Part shown: one piece after another, positions 8,941 to 18,314 of the stretch
Position numbering within the stretch: position 1 is the first letter of the stretch
Layout: every line of letters begins with the position of its first letter
Assembly (NCBI GenBank): GCA_963803295.1
Contig: CAWDMC010000024.1
Location: 310,001-374,000, forward strand
DNA: 64,000 nt
Direction of reading: 5' to 3'
Source of the DNA: CAWDMC01 sp963803295
GTDB taxonomy: Bacteria > Acidobacteriota > Terriglobia > UBA7540
Translations under genes and position numbers: made by a program
The notes under the pieces: model-generated
Told to the model about the DNA's origin: nothing
What the model saw: only the letters and a program-made list of their open reading frames with translations
Database searches by the model: none

Positions 8941-9576
8941 TCAGGGCTTTCCCGGATCCTTGACGATCGTGGCCAGCGCTAGGAGCTTGGAACTGATCTT
9001 CAGCCGCGTCTGATTGGCGGCATCGATGTTGATTTCGAAGTGAAGCTTGTTCTCCTGGAGCGTGAGGTTGATGATCCCACCGCGCTCGGCGAAACCTTTG
9101 CTCTCGCCCACGGTCAAGGTGCTGGAGCCCTTTATGGCGGAGAAAATTCTCGGGACCACCTTTTTCTCCGTCGAGCGGACGAAAATCATTTGGCATGCAC
9201 GGGGATCTTCCTCTGGCTTCAGCCTGCGGACCGTGAGCGGATGGGTGCCGGTCGCACGGTGGCTGAGGCCTTGTTCGGGTTCACCCTTGAAAGGATCTTC
9301 GCCTGCCACGCAGATGGTCAGCGGGCCGCTCGGACCAGGGAAAGCATCGGTAGGCCATTGGACAAACTGGGCGAAGTTATAGAGGAAAGCCAGCTTCACC
9401 CGGTATTCTGACTCGTCGTCACTCTGCGGCGAGGCGCACGGTGGCGCCGCCAGCATAAGCCAGCAAACGAACAAACAGGAGAAGATCCGGCTGATTTTGC
9501 CAAGGCCGCCAACGATGCCTCGATGGTCGCTTGGCCGCCCTCCCCTGTCTCCGTGTTTTCGCCCGCGCGTGGTCAT
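8941..9576 (-). CDS. YfiR family (DUF4154) periplasmic protein
   Basis: A 211-residue protein. A basic N-terminus is followed by a hydrophobic segment (IFSCLFVCWLMLAAPPCASP, about res. 30-49), consistent with export. The mature part shows YfiR/DUF4154 features: EYRVKLAFLYNFAQFVQWP, an ICVAGEDPF strand, CQMIFVRSTEKK, and the closing GGIINLTLQENKLHFEINIDAANQ. In Pseudomonas YfiR is a periplasmic repressor of a diguanylate cyclase; in many Gram-negatives DUF4154 genes sit between a TonB-dependent receptor and a sensor kinase, as here. The start is 7 bp from the receptor stop, so translational coupling is likely. Confidence 0.82.
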   Translation of the reverse strand: MTTRGRKHGDRGGRPSDHRGIVGGLGKISRIFSCLFVCWLMLAAPPCASPQSDDESEYRVKLAFLYNFAQFVQWPTDAFPGPSGPLTICVAGEDPFKGEPEQGLSHRATGTHPLTVRRLKPEEDPRACQMIFVRSTEKKVVPRIFSAIKGSSTLTVGESKGFAERGGIINLTLQENKLHFEINIDAANQTRLKISSKLLALATIVKDPGKP

Positions 9577-11062
9577 CGCAGTTCAGAAGTGATAGGTAAA
9601 CTTCAGCCGGAAGGTCCGGCCGTCCTGCATGATGATGTCTTCAGGGTCCTCGCCGGATCCGGGATCGCCGTGCCGGCAACCGAAGGCGTCATAAAGACTT
9701 GCCGAGATGTCCCAGTGTTTTAGGGCGCGGCTGAACAGGGTAAAATCGGGCATCGCGTACGCCTGAGTGTAGTTCCCTGCCAGGGTTTCCCTCCGGCTGA
9801 CATAGTTGAGGCCCATGCTGGCGAAAACCTTGCGATGGACCATGGGCACACTCAAATTGGCCTGTCCCAGCCAGCGGGGCGAATTGGTAAGCGGACCGCC
9901 CGCGCCCACGTTCTTGGCATCTTCAAGACTCAAGCCCAGTCCCGCTTCCAGGCCCGATTCGGACTTTCTCCGCAAGGAGACTTCCAGTCCCTGCAGATTG
10001 ACACGGCCAGAGTTGTCGTAGATAAGGGCTTGGGCGGTGGGTTCAAACTGCTGGGTGACGAGGCGGCGTATCGGATAGAAATATCCGGAGGCCGTCAACA
10101 GGTAGTGGCTATTGAAATACTGCTCCAGTACGACCTCGGTGGTTTTTGCAGTTTCGGGCCGCAAGTTGGGATTAGCGAGAATGTTAATCGGGGACGCGCC
10201 TGGCACTGGGCTGGCTGCCCGAAAGTACATCTCATAGGCAGTGGGCGCCCTGAATGACTGGCCGTAGAGGAGCTTGACCGTGGTGTTTTCCAGGGGGTGA
10301 TAGATCAGCGCCGCCCGCGGATTGGTGGTGCCGCCGAATGTTGAATATTGATCGTGACGCAGACCCAGGCTGAGGGTCAGGTCGTGGCGAAGGGGAATGT
10401 CGTCCTGGGCGTAGACTGCAGCGATAGTTGATCTCTTGTGGCTGTTCAGCAAGGGGAAATTGGGCTGCACGAAGAAATCGTCCTGGTCCTGCTGGAAATT
10501 CTGAATGAATTCCGAGCCGAGAATCAGGGTCTGGTTGTCAAACAACTTTTTCGATACCGTCAACTCCGCGCCCCACCACTGCCCGTAGTTCATATTATGG
10601 TTAACGGAGCGCGAAGTGAACCCGTATTCCTTCAGTGATGAAAGGTCGAGAATGTCCGTGCCGTGGAAGGTGTAGCGGTCGTAGTAGACACGTCCCTGGA
10701 CTCCCCAGTCGGCACCGAAATTCCTGCTGTATTGAAGGTCAACGAATGCGCGCGTGTCCTCCGACTTCGTTCCCGGATCGCCGAAGACGCTGGCGAAAGC
10801 GCCGGTCGGGATGTTCTTGGTTCGGGATCCGTAGGCGGACTGGAGCCGGAAGTCGCGGTAAGAGATATCGGCGAAGAACTGATGGGCCTCGTCGCTATCT
10901 GCGTTCCAGGCAATTCCGTAGTTGGTCGCTGGGCTGTCGAACTCTTTGAAGTAAAGCCGGTCCTGCCCGGCGCTGTTGTAGTAGGTACTCGACAGCAACA
11001 TTCCCAGGCCGTTCTCGAACTGATGGCCATAGGTGAGGCGTGACTTGTAAGTTCCGTAACTA

Positions 11063-12253
11063 GTACATCGTACGATTAGTTATTTATACTATTAGTGGTC
11101 TTCTTCCGGGACCGCCGAGGCGGCCTTGGATGGGCGGATTGGTATTGCTTAGTCGCCTCGATGATCTTTTGCAAGTGCTCCGGCCCTTTTGTCCAAACGA
11201 AGGGAGAGCAGGATTGGTTATAGTGTTCAATGAATCGCTCCAGGTATTCTTTCAATTCTTGCTTGGAACGGTGGACGCTCTGTTGCAAGCCGCGTCGGGT
11301 CAGAATGCTGAAGAAGCATTCGATCAGATTCATCCAGGAGGCATGGGTGGGGATATAGTGGCAATGCACACGAGGATGACGCGCCAGCCACTCCTGCAGC
11401 GCTTGGTTCTTATGGATGTTCAGGTTGTCCAAGATGAGATGCAGGTTGACCTCGGGGCACTGGGCCACCATGTCATCCAGAAAGTGAAGAAAGTTCACCG
11501 AGGTACGCCGCTGCCGGACATGCGCCAGGACCTCGCCGGTGGCCACCTTCAGGGCGGCCAGCAAGGTCTGGGTGCCGTGGCGCACGTACTCATTGCTCCA
11601 AGCGCGGGGCTTCTTGGCGCTCAGGGGCAACAGCGGTTGGGTCCGGTCCAAGGCCTGAATCCCGGTCTTCTCATCCACGCAGAGCACCAAGGCATTCTCG
11701 GGAGGATTTAAGTAGAGGCCTACGACATCGAGCAATTTGGCCTCGAAGTCGGGATCGGGACTGAAAGTGAAGGTGCGCAGTTGATGCGGTCGCAAGTGCG
11801 AAGCCACCAGGATCTCATGTACCGTGGTGCTCGGCAGTCCCACTTCGTGAGCCAAAGTACGAACGCTCCAGCGAGCTTGAGCGGGAGGTTGCTGGCAGAC
11901 GCGCTGTTGGACTTTTTCCCAAACCTCCGCACCATATTTGCGGGGGCGGCCCAAGCGGGGAGCATCCTGCAGCCCCTCCAAGCCGCGGCCGGCAAAACGC
12001 CGTCGCCATTTGCTGACGGTGATCTCTGGAATCCCCAGGGCTCGGGCGATGTGCTGGTTCGCTTGACCCTCAGCCGCCGCGAGAATGATCCGAGCCCGCA
12101 ACGCTTGGTTCTGCGACGTCGAGGGAGTCTTCACCAGTTGTTGCAAGGTGGTTCGCTGCAAGGTATCCAGCTCGATGGAAGGGGCGATTCTCGACATGCC
12201 CCAAACTATAATCGAATAGTGCATTAATGTAAATGACTACTCGTACGATGTAC
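11063..12253 (-). mobile_element. IS630-family insertion sequence (1191 bp), TSD TA
   Basis: The terminal inverted repeats are about 24 bp with two mismatches (GTACATCGTACGA-TAGT-ATTTA), at 11063-11086 and 12230-12253. They are flanked by TA at 11061-11062 and 12254-12255, the target duplication typical of IS630/Tc1-mariner elements. It contains one transposase gene, whose stop codon lies inside the left repeat. A promoter-like TTTACA-16-TTATAG lies just inside the right end. The element looks complete, and the undamaged host frame on both sides suggests a recent insertion. Confidence 0.92.
11076..12197 (-). CDS. IS630 family transposase
   Basis: About 373 residues. The N-terminus has a helix-turn-helix of the kind that binds the inverted repeats (NQHIARALGIPEITVSKWRRRF), followed by a linker and a second DNA-binding region. 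The DDE catalytic core is complete: Asp175 in VLCVDEKTG, Asp257 in LILDNLNIHKN, Glu293 in WMNLIECFFSIL, giving the D(35)E spacing of the family. I chose the ATG at 12197 because an upstream ATG at 12224 lies within the probable promoter. It should cut and join at TA sites. Confidence 0.93.
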   Translation of the reverse strand: MSRIAPSIELDTLQRTTLQQLVKTPSTSQNQALRARIILAAAEGQANQHIARALGIPEITVSKWRRRFAGRGLEGLQDAPRLGRPRKYGAEVWEKVQQRVCQQPPAQARWSVRTLAHEVGLPSTTVHEILVASHLRPHQLRTFTFSPDPDFEAKLLDVVGLYLNPPENALVLCVDEKTGIQALDRTQPLLPLSAKKPRAWSNEYVRHGTQTLLAALKVATGEVLAHVRQRRTSVNFLHFLDDMVAQCPEVNLHLILDNLNIHKNQALQEWLARHPRVHCHYIPTHASWMNLIECFFSILTRRGLQQSVHRSKQELKEYLERFIEHYNQSCSPFVWTKGPEHLQKIIEATKQYQSAHPRPPRRSRKKTTNSINN

Positions 12254-13101
12254 TAGCGAGCTCTCCCGAGGCGGTCAGGCCGCTCTGCTTGCGCACGGGT
12301 TTGGTGACGATGTTGATCGTGCCGAGAAAAGCGCTCGCCACGTAAAGCGATGAGTTCGGTCCGCGGATCACTTCGACGCGGTCGATAAGGTCAATATCCA
12401 GCGGAAATTCGGTGCCGAGAAGACCTTGTTGGTCGATGTTGTCGTTCACCTTGTGGCCGTTTATTAGCAATAAGATCCGGCTATTGTAGTCACCCGGACG
12501 TCCGAATCCACGTTCTCCCAGGTGACTGTAGTCGCGATCGTAAGTCACATAGAAACCAGGGACGTGCCTCATGAGGTCGGCAAGGGTTCGATACCCATAT
12601 TTCTGGATCTCGTCACCGGTGATGATAGTGATCGAGGCGGGCGCTTCGGTGACCTTTTGCTGGTAACCCGAGATGCCGTATACGGAATCGATCTTGACGT
12701 TCAGCAGATCCTCGATGCTCATGTCCAGAAGATCGTGTGACTCGCTGCTCTCGTCTGCCTGCAGTGTGCCCGGACGTGTGCCTATCAGGAACAGGAGGAA
12801 GAGTATGGGAAGGAACAGTCTGCCCAGAACCAGAGGCGAGCCCGATGTCCGCGCCGCCGGCGCAAACTTCTGTCCACTCGAAGGTTTCAGTCTTATCAGC
12901 ACTGTCGCGAACAAAACGCACTCCCGGCGTACCAGCGCGTGGGTAAGAGGACTTGAGAAGAGGCCGGCTGGCAGCCCCACTTAATATCGGCTGGCATTGG
13001 GGGATGCTTTAAAAACCAAGTGCTTCAAAAACCGAGCGGATTTCTGGCTTTACTGTTCCGCCCGCATCCGGCATATTGGGGACTGTCTCCCAGGAGCCCT
13101 C

Positions 13102-13722
13102 TTGGCCGGAACTATCTTCCAGGTTCTAACTCATTTCTTCTCGCGCTACGGCTATTGGGCAGTTTTCTTTGGGGTCATGCTTGAGAACGCCGGCTTGCCC
13201 GTTCCCGGCGAGACCATCCTGCTTTTTGGTGGCTTTCTGGCTTTTCGGGGCCGGTTGGAGCTGGCGCCTACTATCTTGACAGCCATCGCGGGCGCAACTC
13301 TGGGCGATAATTTAGGCTATCTGATCGGGCGCTGGGGCGGCACCAAGCTTCTGTACAGATTGCGCGGAAAGCCCTTCTTTCCCGCCCGGCACTTCGATAA
13401 AGCGCAGGCTTTCCTCCAACGCTACGGCCACTGGGCAGTATTCGTGGCTCGTTTTATTACCGGACTCCGCGTCCTTGCCGGGCCCTTTGCCGGTGCGTTC
13501 CTTATGCCCTACACCCATTTTCTGATGGCAAACTTCGGTGGGGCCGTGCTCTGGGCGATTGTCATCGGCTACGTGGGATTCGCCTTCGGTGGCAATTGGG
13601 AACATCTCGTTCATCTGGTCAAGGAGGCGGATGTCGCCATCCTGATCGGCTGCGCAGCCGCACTCGCGGGTTGGATCGTATGGCGACGCCGGAAGAACAG
13701 GCAGGAGCGAAGTGGTCAGTAA
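13102..13722 (+). CDS. DedA/VTT-domain membrane protein
   Basis: Integral membrane protein of the DedA (SNARE-associated/VTT) family, members of which act in membrane lipid flipping and envelope homeostasis. The motif FGVMLENAGLPVPGETILL is characteristic. A GATLGDNLGYLIGRWGG loop and the conserved FVARFITGLRVLAGPFAGAF segment follow, then two C-terminal membrane helices and a basic tail. I chose the TTG start at 13102 because AGGAG lies 5 nt upstream and the protein then begins near the usual family start; an in-frame ATG at 12997 would add 35 atypical residues. The gene is divergent from the interrupted receptor. Confidence 0.85.
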   Translation: MAGTIFQVLTHFFSRYGYWAVFFGVMLENAGLPVPGETILLFGGFLAFRGRLELAPTILTAIAGATLGDNLGYLIGRWGGTKLLYRLRGKPFFPARHFDKAQAFLQRYGHWAVFVARFITGLRVLAGPFAGAFLMPYTHFLMANFGGAVLWAIVIGYVGFAFGGNWEHLVHLVKEADVAILIGCAAALAGWIVWRRRKNRQERSGQ

Positions 13723-13787
13723 CGAGTGTTAGTCCTTCGTGGCGCGATTCCCCTCAGTTCAGCAGCACTTTGAAGACATAGGCGAAA

Positions 13788-15269
13788 TTACCTGATTTCT
13801 GCGACGGGAGCCCGATTTTGAGGCCTTCGGCGGTTGTGCTGCCAAGCGAGCTTCTCGTCACTGCCGAGAAGGATGACATTAGCGATCTCACCCTTGGCAA
13901 GCAGCGCGTCGTTGGTGTTGAGCGATTTGATAACCAGTTCGGGCGTGCCCTTGGGCCAACCCAGGACAATGGCGTAGAGAGTCTTCCAGCGGCCGGTGAA
14001 GCGAATGTCACGGGCTGTGAACTCGGGAGTATTCATTTCGCCAAAGCTTCCGGCTTTGATCTCGGTTGGGCCTTCGCCAAAGATCTTCCATGGCCGGGTG
14101 CCGTAAATAGCCTCCCCATTCAACGCCAGCCAATCACCGATAGCGAGCATACGTTCTACTGTGGGTTCCGGCATGACGCCGTCCGCTTCCGGATTGACGT
14201 CAAGCAGCAGGTTGCCGTTCTTACTGACGATGTCGACCAACTGGCCGACCAGCCGGCTGGCTGGCTTGTAGTCGGGTTTCTGCACGTAGCACCATGAGGT
14301 CCAGTCGATGATGTCATCGGTCAGCCAGGGACGAGGCGCGATGCCAGAAGAGCGGCCACATTCGATGTCGAGGATTCCGACGTCCTCTGGAAGAGCGTCA
14401 AGCTTGTAAGACACACTGATTTCCTTCTGCCAGACGTCCGATTTGTTGTAGTAATACGCGATCAAATCCGTCAGGTGCCGTTCGTCGATGATCTCGAGCC
14501 GGCTGTCAAAGTAAATGTGATCGGGCTGGTACTTGTCGATCACTTCTCTGACCTTGGCTTCCCAACGATCCTGGAAGCTCTGCGGAGGCAGGGGCATGGG
14601 TTTCTTGCGGTAGTCGTCGAAATTGTACGGACTTCCAGCGGCAGGCGGGCCATACAGACCCGAGTATCCTGGGTCAGAAGCGTCGACTGACTTGTCTACA
14701 GTCGGATACCAGCCCCACAGCCAGTGATGATGGAAAGTTGCCAGAAACTTCAGGCCCTCATTACGAAGGGCCCGGCTCATCTCGCCCACGACATCGCGCC
14801 TCGGCCCCATTTTCGCCGCGTTCCATTCGCTCACCTTCGAGTCCCACAAGGAGAATCCGTCTGCATGCTCGGTGACGGGCCCGGCGAACTTGGCGCCGGC
14901 ACGGCGAAACAGTTCCGCCCACTCCTCGGGGTGAAACTTTTCGGCCCGGAACATCGGGATAAAGTCCTTGTAGCCGAACTTCGAAGGCGGGCCGTACACG
15001 AGATTGTGAAACTTGTTGGCGCGCGATCCCTCAATGTACATGTTGCGCGAATACCATTCGCTGTCGAAGGCCGGGACCGAATAGATGCCCCAATGAAAGA
15101 AGATCCCAAACTTGGCGTCCCGAAACCAGGCCGGGACAGCGTGGGCGGCGAGAGAGCTCCACGAGGGCTGGTAAGCCGGGCTCGCCTGCAGAAAATGGGC
15201 GGCTCCTAAGGATGCGGCGGCTGCGCTTGCAGTTCGAAGGAAGGTTCGTCGTGAGTGCGATGTTTTCAT
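13788..15269 (-). CDS. GH29 alpha-L-fucosidase, Tat-exported
   Basis: About 493 residues. The leader is twin-arginine (SRRTFLRTASAAAASLGAAH), so the enzyme probably folds before export. Family 29 features are FRDAKFGIFFHWGIYSVPAF near the N-terminus, a TEHADGFSLW segment, an FHHHWLWGWYPTVD segment, and the likely nucleophile Asp in DHIYFDSRLEI (about res. 255). The C-terminal part (WKTLYAIVLGWPKG) is a beta-sandwich domain typical of the family. The ATG at 15269 was preferred to an upstream TTG. It is divergent from a Tat-exported TIM-barrel isomerase across 121 bp, so the two may serve the same sugar pathway. Its activity on fucosides is family knowledge. Confidence 0.87.
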   Translation of the reverse strand: MKTSHSRRTFLRTASAAAASLGAAHFLQASPAYQPSWSSLAAHAVPAWFRDAKFGIFFHWGIYSVPAFDSEWYSRNMYIEGSRANKFHNLVYGPPSKFGYKDFIPMFRAEKFHPEEWAELFRRAGAKFAGPVTEHADGFSLWDSKVSEWNAAKMGPRRDVVGEMSRALRNEGLKFLATFHHHWLWGWYPTVDKSVDASDPGYSGLYGPPAAGSPYNFDDYRKKPMPLPPQSFQDRWEAKVREVIDKYQPDHIYFDSRLEIIDERHLTDLIAYYYNKSDVWQKEISVSYKLDALPEDVGILDIECGRSSGIAPRPWLTDDIIDWTSWCYVQKPDYKPASRLVGQLVDIVSKNGNLLLDVNPEADGVMPEPTVERMLAIGDWLALNGEAIYGTRPWKIFGEGPTEIKAGSFGEMNTPEFTARDIRFTGRWKTLYAIVLGWPKGTPELVIKSLNTNDALLAKGEIANVILLGSDEKLAWQHNRRRPQNRAPVAEIR

Positions 15270-15390
15270 GGCTTCGCATTCTCTCTGAGTCAAAAGGTCA
15301 AAGCAACGGGAATCTGTGTCCGGATCCGCGATCGTTTAGCGAAGAGCTTCGCACGCTCGTGCGGATTCGTTGTGATATGGTGTCGCTATT

Positions 15391-16248
15391 ATGAATAATT
15401 CCCACAGATTCTCACGCCGGCTCTTTCTGAAGGCCGCCTCGGCTATGCCTCTGGCCGGGTCCTCGGGACTTCGGGCTAAGGCGAAGCCGGTGCCGATTGG
15501 ACTCGAGCTCTACTCTGTTCGCGACGAACTAAAGAAGGATCTGCCTGGCACCATCAATGCCGTGGCCAAGATGGGTTACGAGTGCGTGGAATTCTACGCT
15601 CCCTACTATGAGTGGACACCCGATTATGCAAAGCAGGTGCGCGCGCAGTTGAACGCACTCGGCGTAAAGTGTTACTCCACCCACAATGGTCCGAAATCAT
15701 TCACGCCCGAAGGACTCCCGAAGGCGATCGACCTTAACGCGATTCTGGGAGCTCGCTACGTGGTGATGGCGTCCGCGGGAGAGGTCAGCGGCGTCGATGG
15801 CTGGAAGCGGGTTGCGGCCACACTCGATGAAGCGAACCAGACTCTGATCGGTCACGGAATGCACGCCGGTTATCACAATCACGATGCCGAATGGAAGCCG
15901 GTTGACGGCCAGAAGCCGATCGAGATATTGGCGGCGAACACGGAGAAGAGCATCATGCTGCAGCTCGACGTCGGCACCTGCCTTGAGACAGGCAACGACC
16001 CCGTCGCTTGGGTTCGCGCTAATCCAGGCCGGACCCGTTCCATTCACTGCAAAGATTGGTCGCCTCAAAGAGGTTACCGGGTTCTGTTTGGCGAAGGCGT
16101 GGCGCCTTGGAAGCAACTGTTCGCTGCGGCCGAGAGTGTCGGTGGCGTTGAGTACTACTTGATCGAGCAGGAAGGCAGCGACTATAGCGAGATCGAAACA
16201 GCAGGGCGCTGTCTCGAAGCGTACACGCGATTGCGCGGCGGTAAGTAG
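15391..16248 (+). CDS. Sugar phosphate isomerase/epimerase family TIM barrel, Tat-exported
   Basis: 285 residues with a twin-arginine leader (SRRLFLKAASAMPLAGSSG). The rest is an AP-endonuclease-2/xylose-isomerase-like TIM barrel starting IGLELYSVRDELKKDLPGTI. Likely metal-binding segments are the HNHDAEW loop, QLDVGTC, SIHCKDW and LIEQEG. Many acidobacterial and planctomycete paralogues of this family are exported and sit near glycoside hydrolases, as here beside GH29. The exact substrate is unknown. No clear ribosome site precedes the ATG. Confidence 0.8.
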   Translation: MNNSHRFSRRLFLKAASAMPLAGSSGLRAKAKPVPIGLELYSVRDELKKDLPGTINAVAKMGYECVEFYAPYYEWTPDYAKQVRAQLNALGVKCYSTHNGPKSFTPEGLPKAIDLNAILGARYVVMASAGEVSGVDGWKRVAATLDEANQTLIGHGMHAGYHNHDAEWKPVDGQKPIEILAANTEKSIMLQLDVGTCLETGNDPVAWVRANPGRTRSIHCKDWSPQRGYRVLFGEGVAPWKQLFAAAESVGGVEYYLIEQEGSDYSEIETAGRCLEAYTRLRGGK

Positions 16249-16343
16249 ACGCCACTCTACCCGCTATGAGTCCCTGCCACAGGCGCCCGCCTCGCGCCCG
16301 ATCGTTTTGCCTACGGAGGCGCCTTCGGCTCACGGACTTTGCG

Positions 16344-16916
16344 TTATGGAGTCAAAGTGAAGTTCACGTCGACTTCGGTTTCCACTTCCACCGGTTTCCC
16401 GTGTACGAGCATAGATCTGTAGCGCCACCGCCTGACCGCGTTGATGGCTGCGGTCACTAGGAGCGGATGCCCGCTAATGAGTTTCACGCCCTGGACGGTG
16501 CCGTCCCTGCCGATCACCACATCAACCCGCACGGTGCCTTGCACATGCGCTGCCTTGGCCAGTTCCGGGTATTCAGGTTTGGGCTGGTATACCGGCGCTT
16601 CATGCTGGGTCGATGATCCTTCAAGGTGAATGCGCTTTGGAACCTGCACTTGCGGGGGCGGAGTGCCCGCAGCACCCTGGATCGCCGAGTTTGCGGTTTT
16701 CGTCTCCGGTGGCGCCGGCGCATCGCTCAGAACGGGGAGCGGTTTCACCGGCGGCTCGTCGTCTTTAGGCGTGACAACCAGGTACGAGATGGGCGGAGGA
16801 TTTTTAGACTTGTGAAGCAAAGGCCAGAGCACCAGGGCAACAGCGGCAATCCCGACTGCAGCCAGAATTACGATCGTGCCGGTCAGAGAACTGTGTTTCG
16901 GAGTAGTATCCTCCAT
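16344..16916 (-). CDS. TonB family energy-transducing protein
   Basis: 190 residues. One N-terminal transmembrane helix (about 13-34, TGTIVILAAVGIAAVALVLW) is followed by a Pro-rich periplasmic linker (PKDDEPPVKPLPVLSDAPAP) and a C-terminal TonB domain: PEYPELAKAAHVQGTVRVDV, GRDGTVQGVKLISGHPLL, AAINAVRRWRY. The start at 16916 follows a GGCGGGG site. It lies 16 bp after the lactonase gene on the same strand, so the two are probably co-transcribed. It could energise TonB-dependent receptors or act as a related periplasm-spanning protein; no ExbB/ExbD is linked. Confidence 0.85.
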   Translation of the reverse strand: MEDTTPKHSSLTGTIVILAAVGIAAVALVLWPLLHKSKNPPPISYLVVTPKDDEPPVKPLPVLSDAPAPPETKTANSAIQGAAGTPPPQVQVPKRIHLEGSSTQHEAPVYQPKPEYPELAKAAHVQGTVRVDVVIGRDGTVQGVKLISGHPLLVTAAINAVRRWRYRSMLVHGKPVEVETEVDVNFTLTP

Positions 16917-16932
16917 GTGGACCCCGCCATTC

Positions 16933-18123
16933 TCATGGGATTGGTACAAAGACGATGGCGACAGGCGAGGGTACGGACAATACCTGCCCGGCCGGAACCA
17001 AGCGCCCTGTGTCCTGATTGATCCTGAGAACAACAATGTTATTCGAATCCTGATTGGCGGCAAAGAGATATTTCCCGCTGGGGTCAATCGCAAAATTGCG
17101 TGGCGTCCTCCCTTGTGTGGGTGCGTACTCAACAGGTGATAGAGATCCCCTCTGTTGATCGATCGAGAATACGGCCAGGCTGTCGTGGCCGCGATTGGAA
17201 CTGTAGAGGAACTTACCCGAGGGATGAACGGCGATCTCAGCCGAGGTGCTCTTGCCGGTAAAATCGCCGGGCAGAGTGCGGATCGTCTGGAATTCGTGCA
17301 GGGCGCCCTGTTGTGAGTCCCAGGCAAAGGCAGTCACGGTGGATTTCATTTCACTGACCAGGTAGACCCATTTGCCGTTCGGATGGAAGGCAAAATGGCG
17401 TGGTCCGGAGCCAGGGGATACCTTGGCGAATGCAGGATGGTTGGGCGCGAGCGCGCCGTCGGGCGCGTCGAATCGATAGACCAGCAGTTCGTCTGTCCCT
17501 AGGTCCGCCGCGAGCACGAACCGGTCACCCGGCGAGGGCGCAATCATGTGAGCATGAGGCGCGGTTTGACGCTCGGAATTCACACTCGAGCCATGGTGCT
17601 GAACAAAAGCTGATGCGTCGCCCACCCGGCCGTCTGCAAGCACGGGGAACGTCGCCACACTGCCGCTGCCGTAATTCGCCACCAGGGCGTATTTTCCCTT
17701 TTGGTCAAGGGCCACGTAGCATGGACCTTCGCCGCGCGTTTGAACTTCATTCAGGAAGATCAGCTTGCCGTTGGTGCGGTCAAGTGAAAAGGCGCTGAGT
17801 CCGCCGGCCTTCGCACCTCCGTAATCCGCGACTTCATTAACCGCATACAAATGGCGGCGGCTCGGATCCACAGCCAGGTAGGAGGGATTCGTCGATTCGG
17901 CAGCTACGCCCAGTGACGAGAGATGTCCGCTCGCGGTGTCCCAACGGAAGCTGTAAATGCCCTTTCCACTTTTGCCGCCGGAGGCCACATCGGGCGTGGT
18001 CGTGTAGGTTCCGACGTACACAAAGTAATCGTTTGCGGCCGGGGTCTTCAAAGCGCCGGCAACAGCCGCTAGCAACGCGCAAGCGGTCAGAGCCGGAAAG
18101 GCGAGACAGCGGATGATTTCCAT
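16933..18123 (-). CDS. Lactonase family (6-phosphogluconolactonase-like) beta-propeller, exported
   Basis: About 396 residues. The signal peptide (IIRCLAFPALTACALLAAVAG) is followed by a seven-bladed propeller with family repeats: DYFVYVGTYTT, NPSYLAVDPSRRHLYAVNE, GPCYVALDQKGKYALVANYG, APHAHMIAPSPGDRFVLAADLG, GSGPRHFAFHPNGKWVYLV, SAEIAVHPSGKFLYSSNRG, TPRNFAIDPSGKYLFAANQ. The H-A-H and R-H-F segments are at positions conserved in the lactonase family (YbhE/Pgl-like). Export suggests it does not act in the cytosolic pentose phosphate pathway. The ATG at 18123 has AGAGGC upstream. It is followed by the tonB-like gene. Confidence 0.85.
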   Translation of the reverse strand: MEIIRCLAFPALTACALLAAVAGALKTPAANDYFVYVGTYTTTPDVASGGKSGKGIYSFRWDTASGHLSSLGVAAESTNPSYLAVDPSRRHLYAVNEVADYGGAKAGGLSAFSLDRTNGKLIFLNEVQTRGEGPCYVALDQKGKYALVANYGSGSVATFPVLADGRVGDASAFVQHHGSSVNSERQTAPHAHMIAPSPGDRFVLAADLGTDELLVYRFDAPDGALAPNHPAFAKVSPGSGPRHFAFHPNGKWVYLVSEMKSTVTAFAWDSQQGALHEFQTIRTLPGDFTGKSTSAEIAVHPSGKFLYSSNRGHDSLAVFSIDQQRGSLSPVEYAPTQGRTPRNFAIDPSGKYLFAANQDSNNIVVLRINQDTGRLVPAGQVLSVPSPVAIVFVPIP

Positions 18124-18314
18124 GCCTCTATAAAAGCGCACTCACCATGCAAAGCGCAAGCTGTTGTGTTGAGCCGTGATGGTAGCTCATCTGGGTTCTG
18201 CGCGCCGAGACTTAGACTGGCGTCTTGAAGCCCAGCCATCGCTTCACTTCACACCTCCTATGTTGTGGACGATGAAGCACGCCACGCGCGGGCCCCGCTA
18301 TGGCGAAACACGCG

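Larger units (their letters stand above)
9583..12980 (-). pseudogene. TonB-dependent receptor gene interrupted by an IS630-family element
   Basis: The 5' part (12980-12254) encodes a long hydrophobic leader, a SIEDLLNVKIDSVYG segment typical of this receptor group, and a plug domain (APASITIITGDEIQKYGYRT, LADLMRHVPGFY, DLIDRVEVIRGPNSSLY, NIVTKPV). The 3' part (11062-9583) encodes the beta-barrel, ending RLKFTYHF with a terminal aromatic residue as expected for an outer-membrane protein. Removing the element and one TA joins GELAS directly to YGTYKSRLTYG in frame and gives 735 codons including the stop. As it stands, the product is cut at about residue 245 with a few IS-encoded residues. Polar effects on the downstream YfiR-like and kinase genes are likely unless an internal promoter exists. 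Confidence 0.88.
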
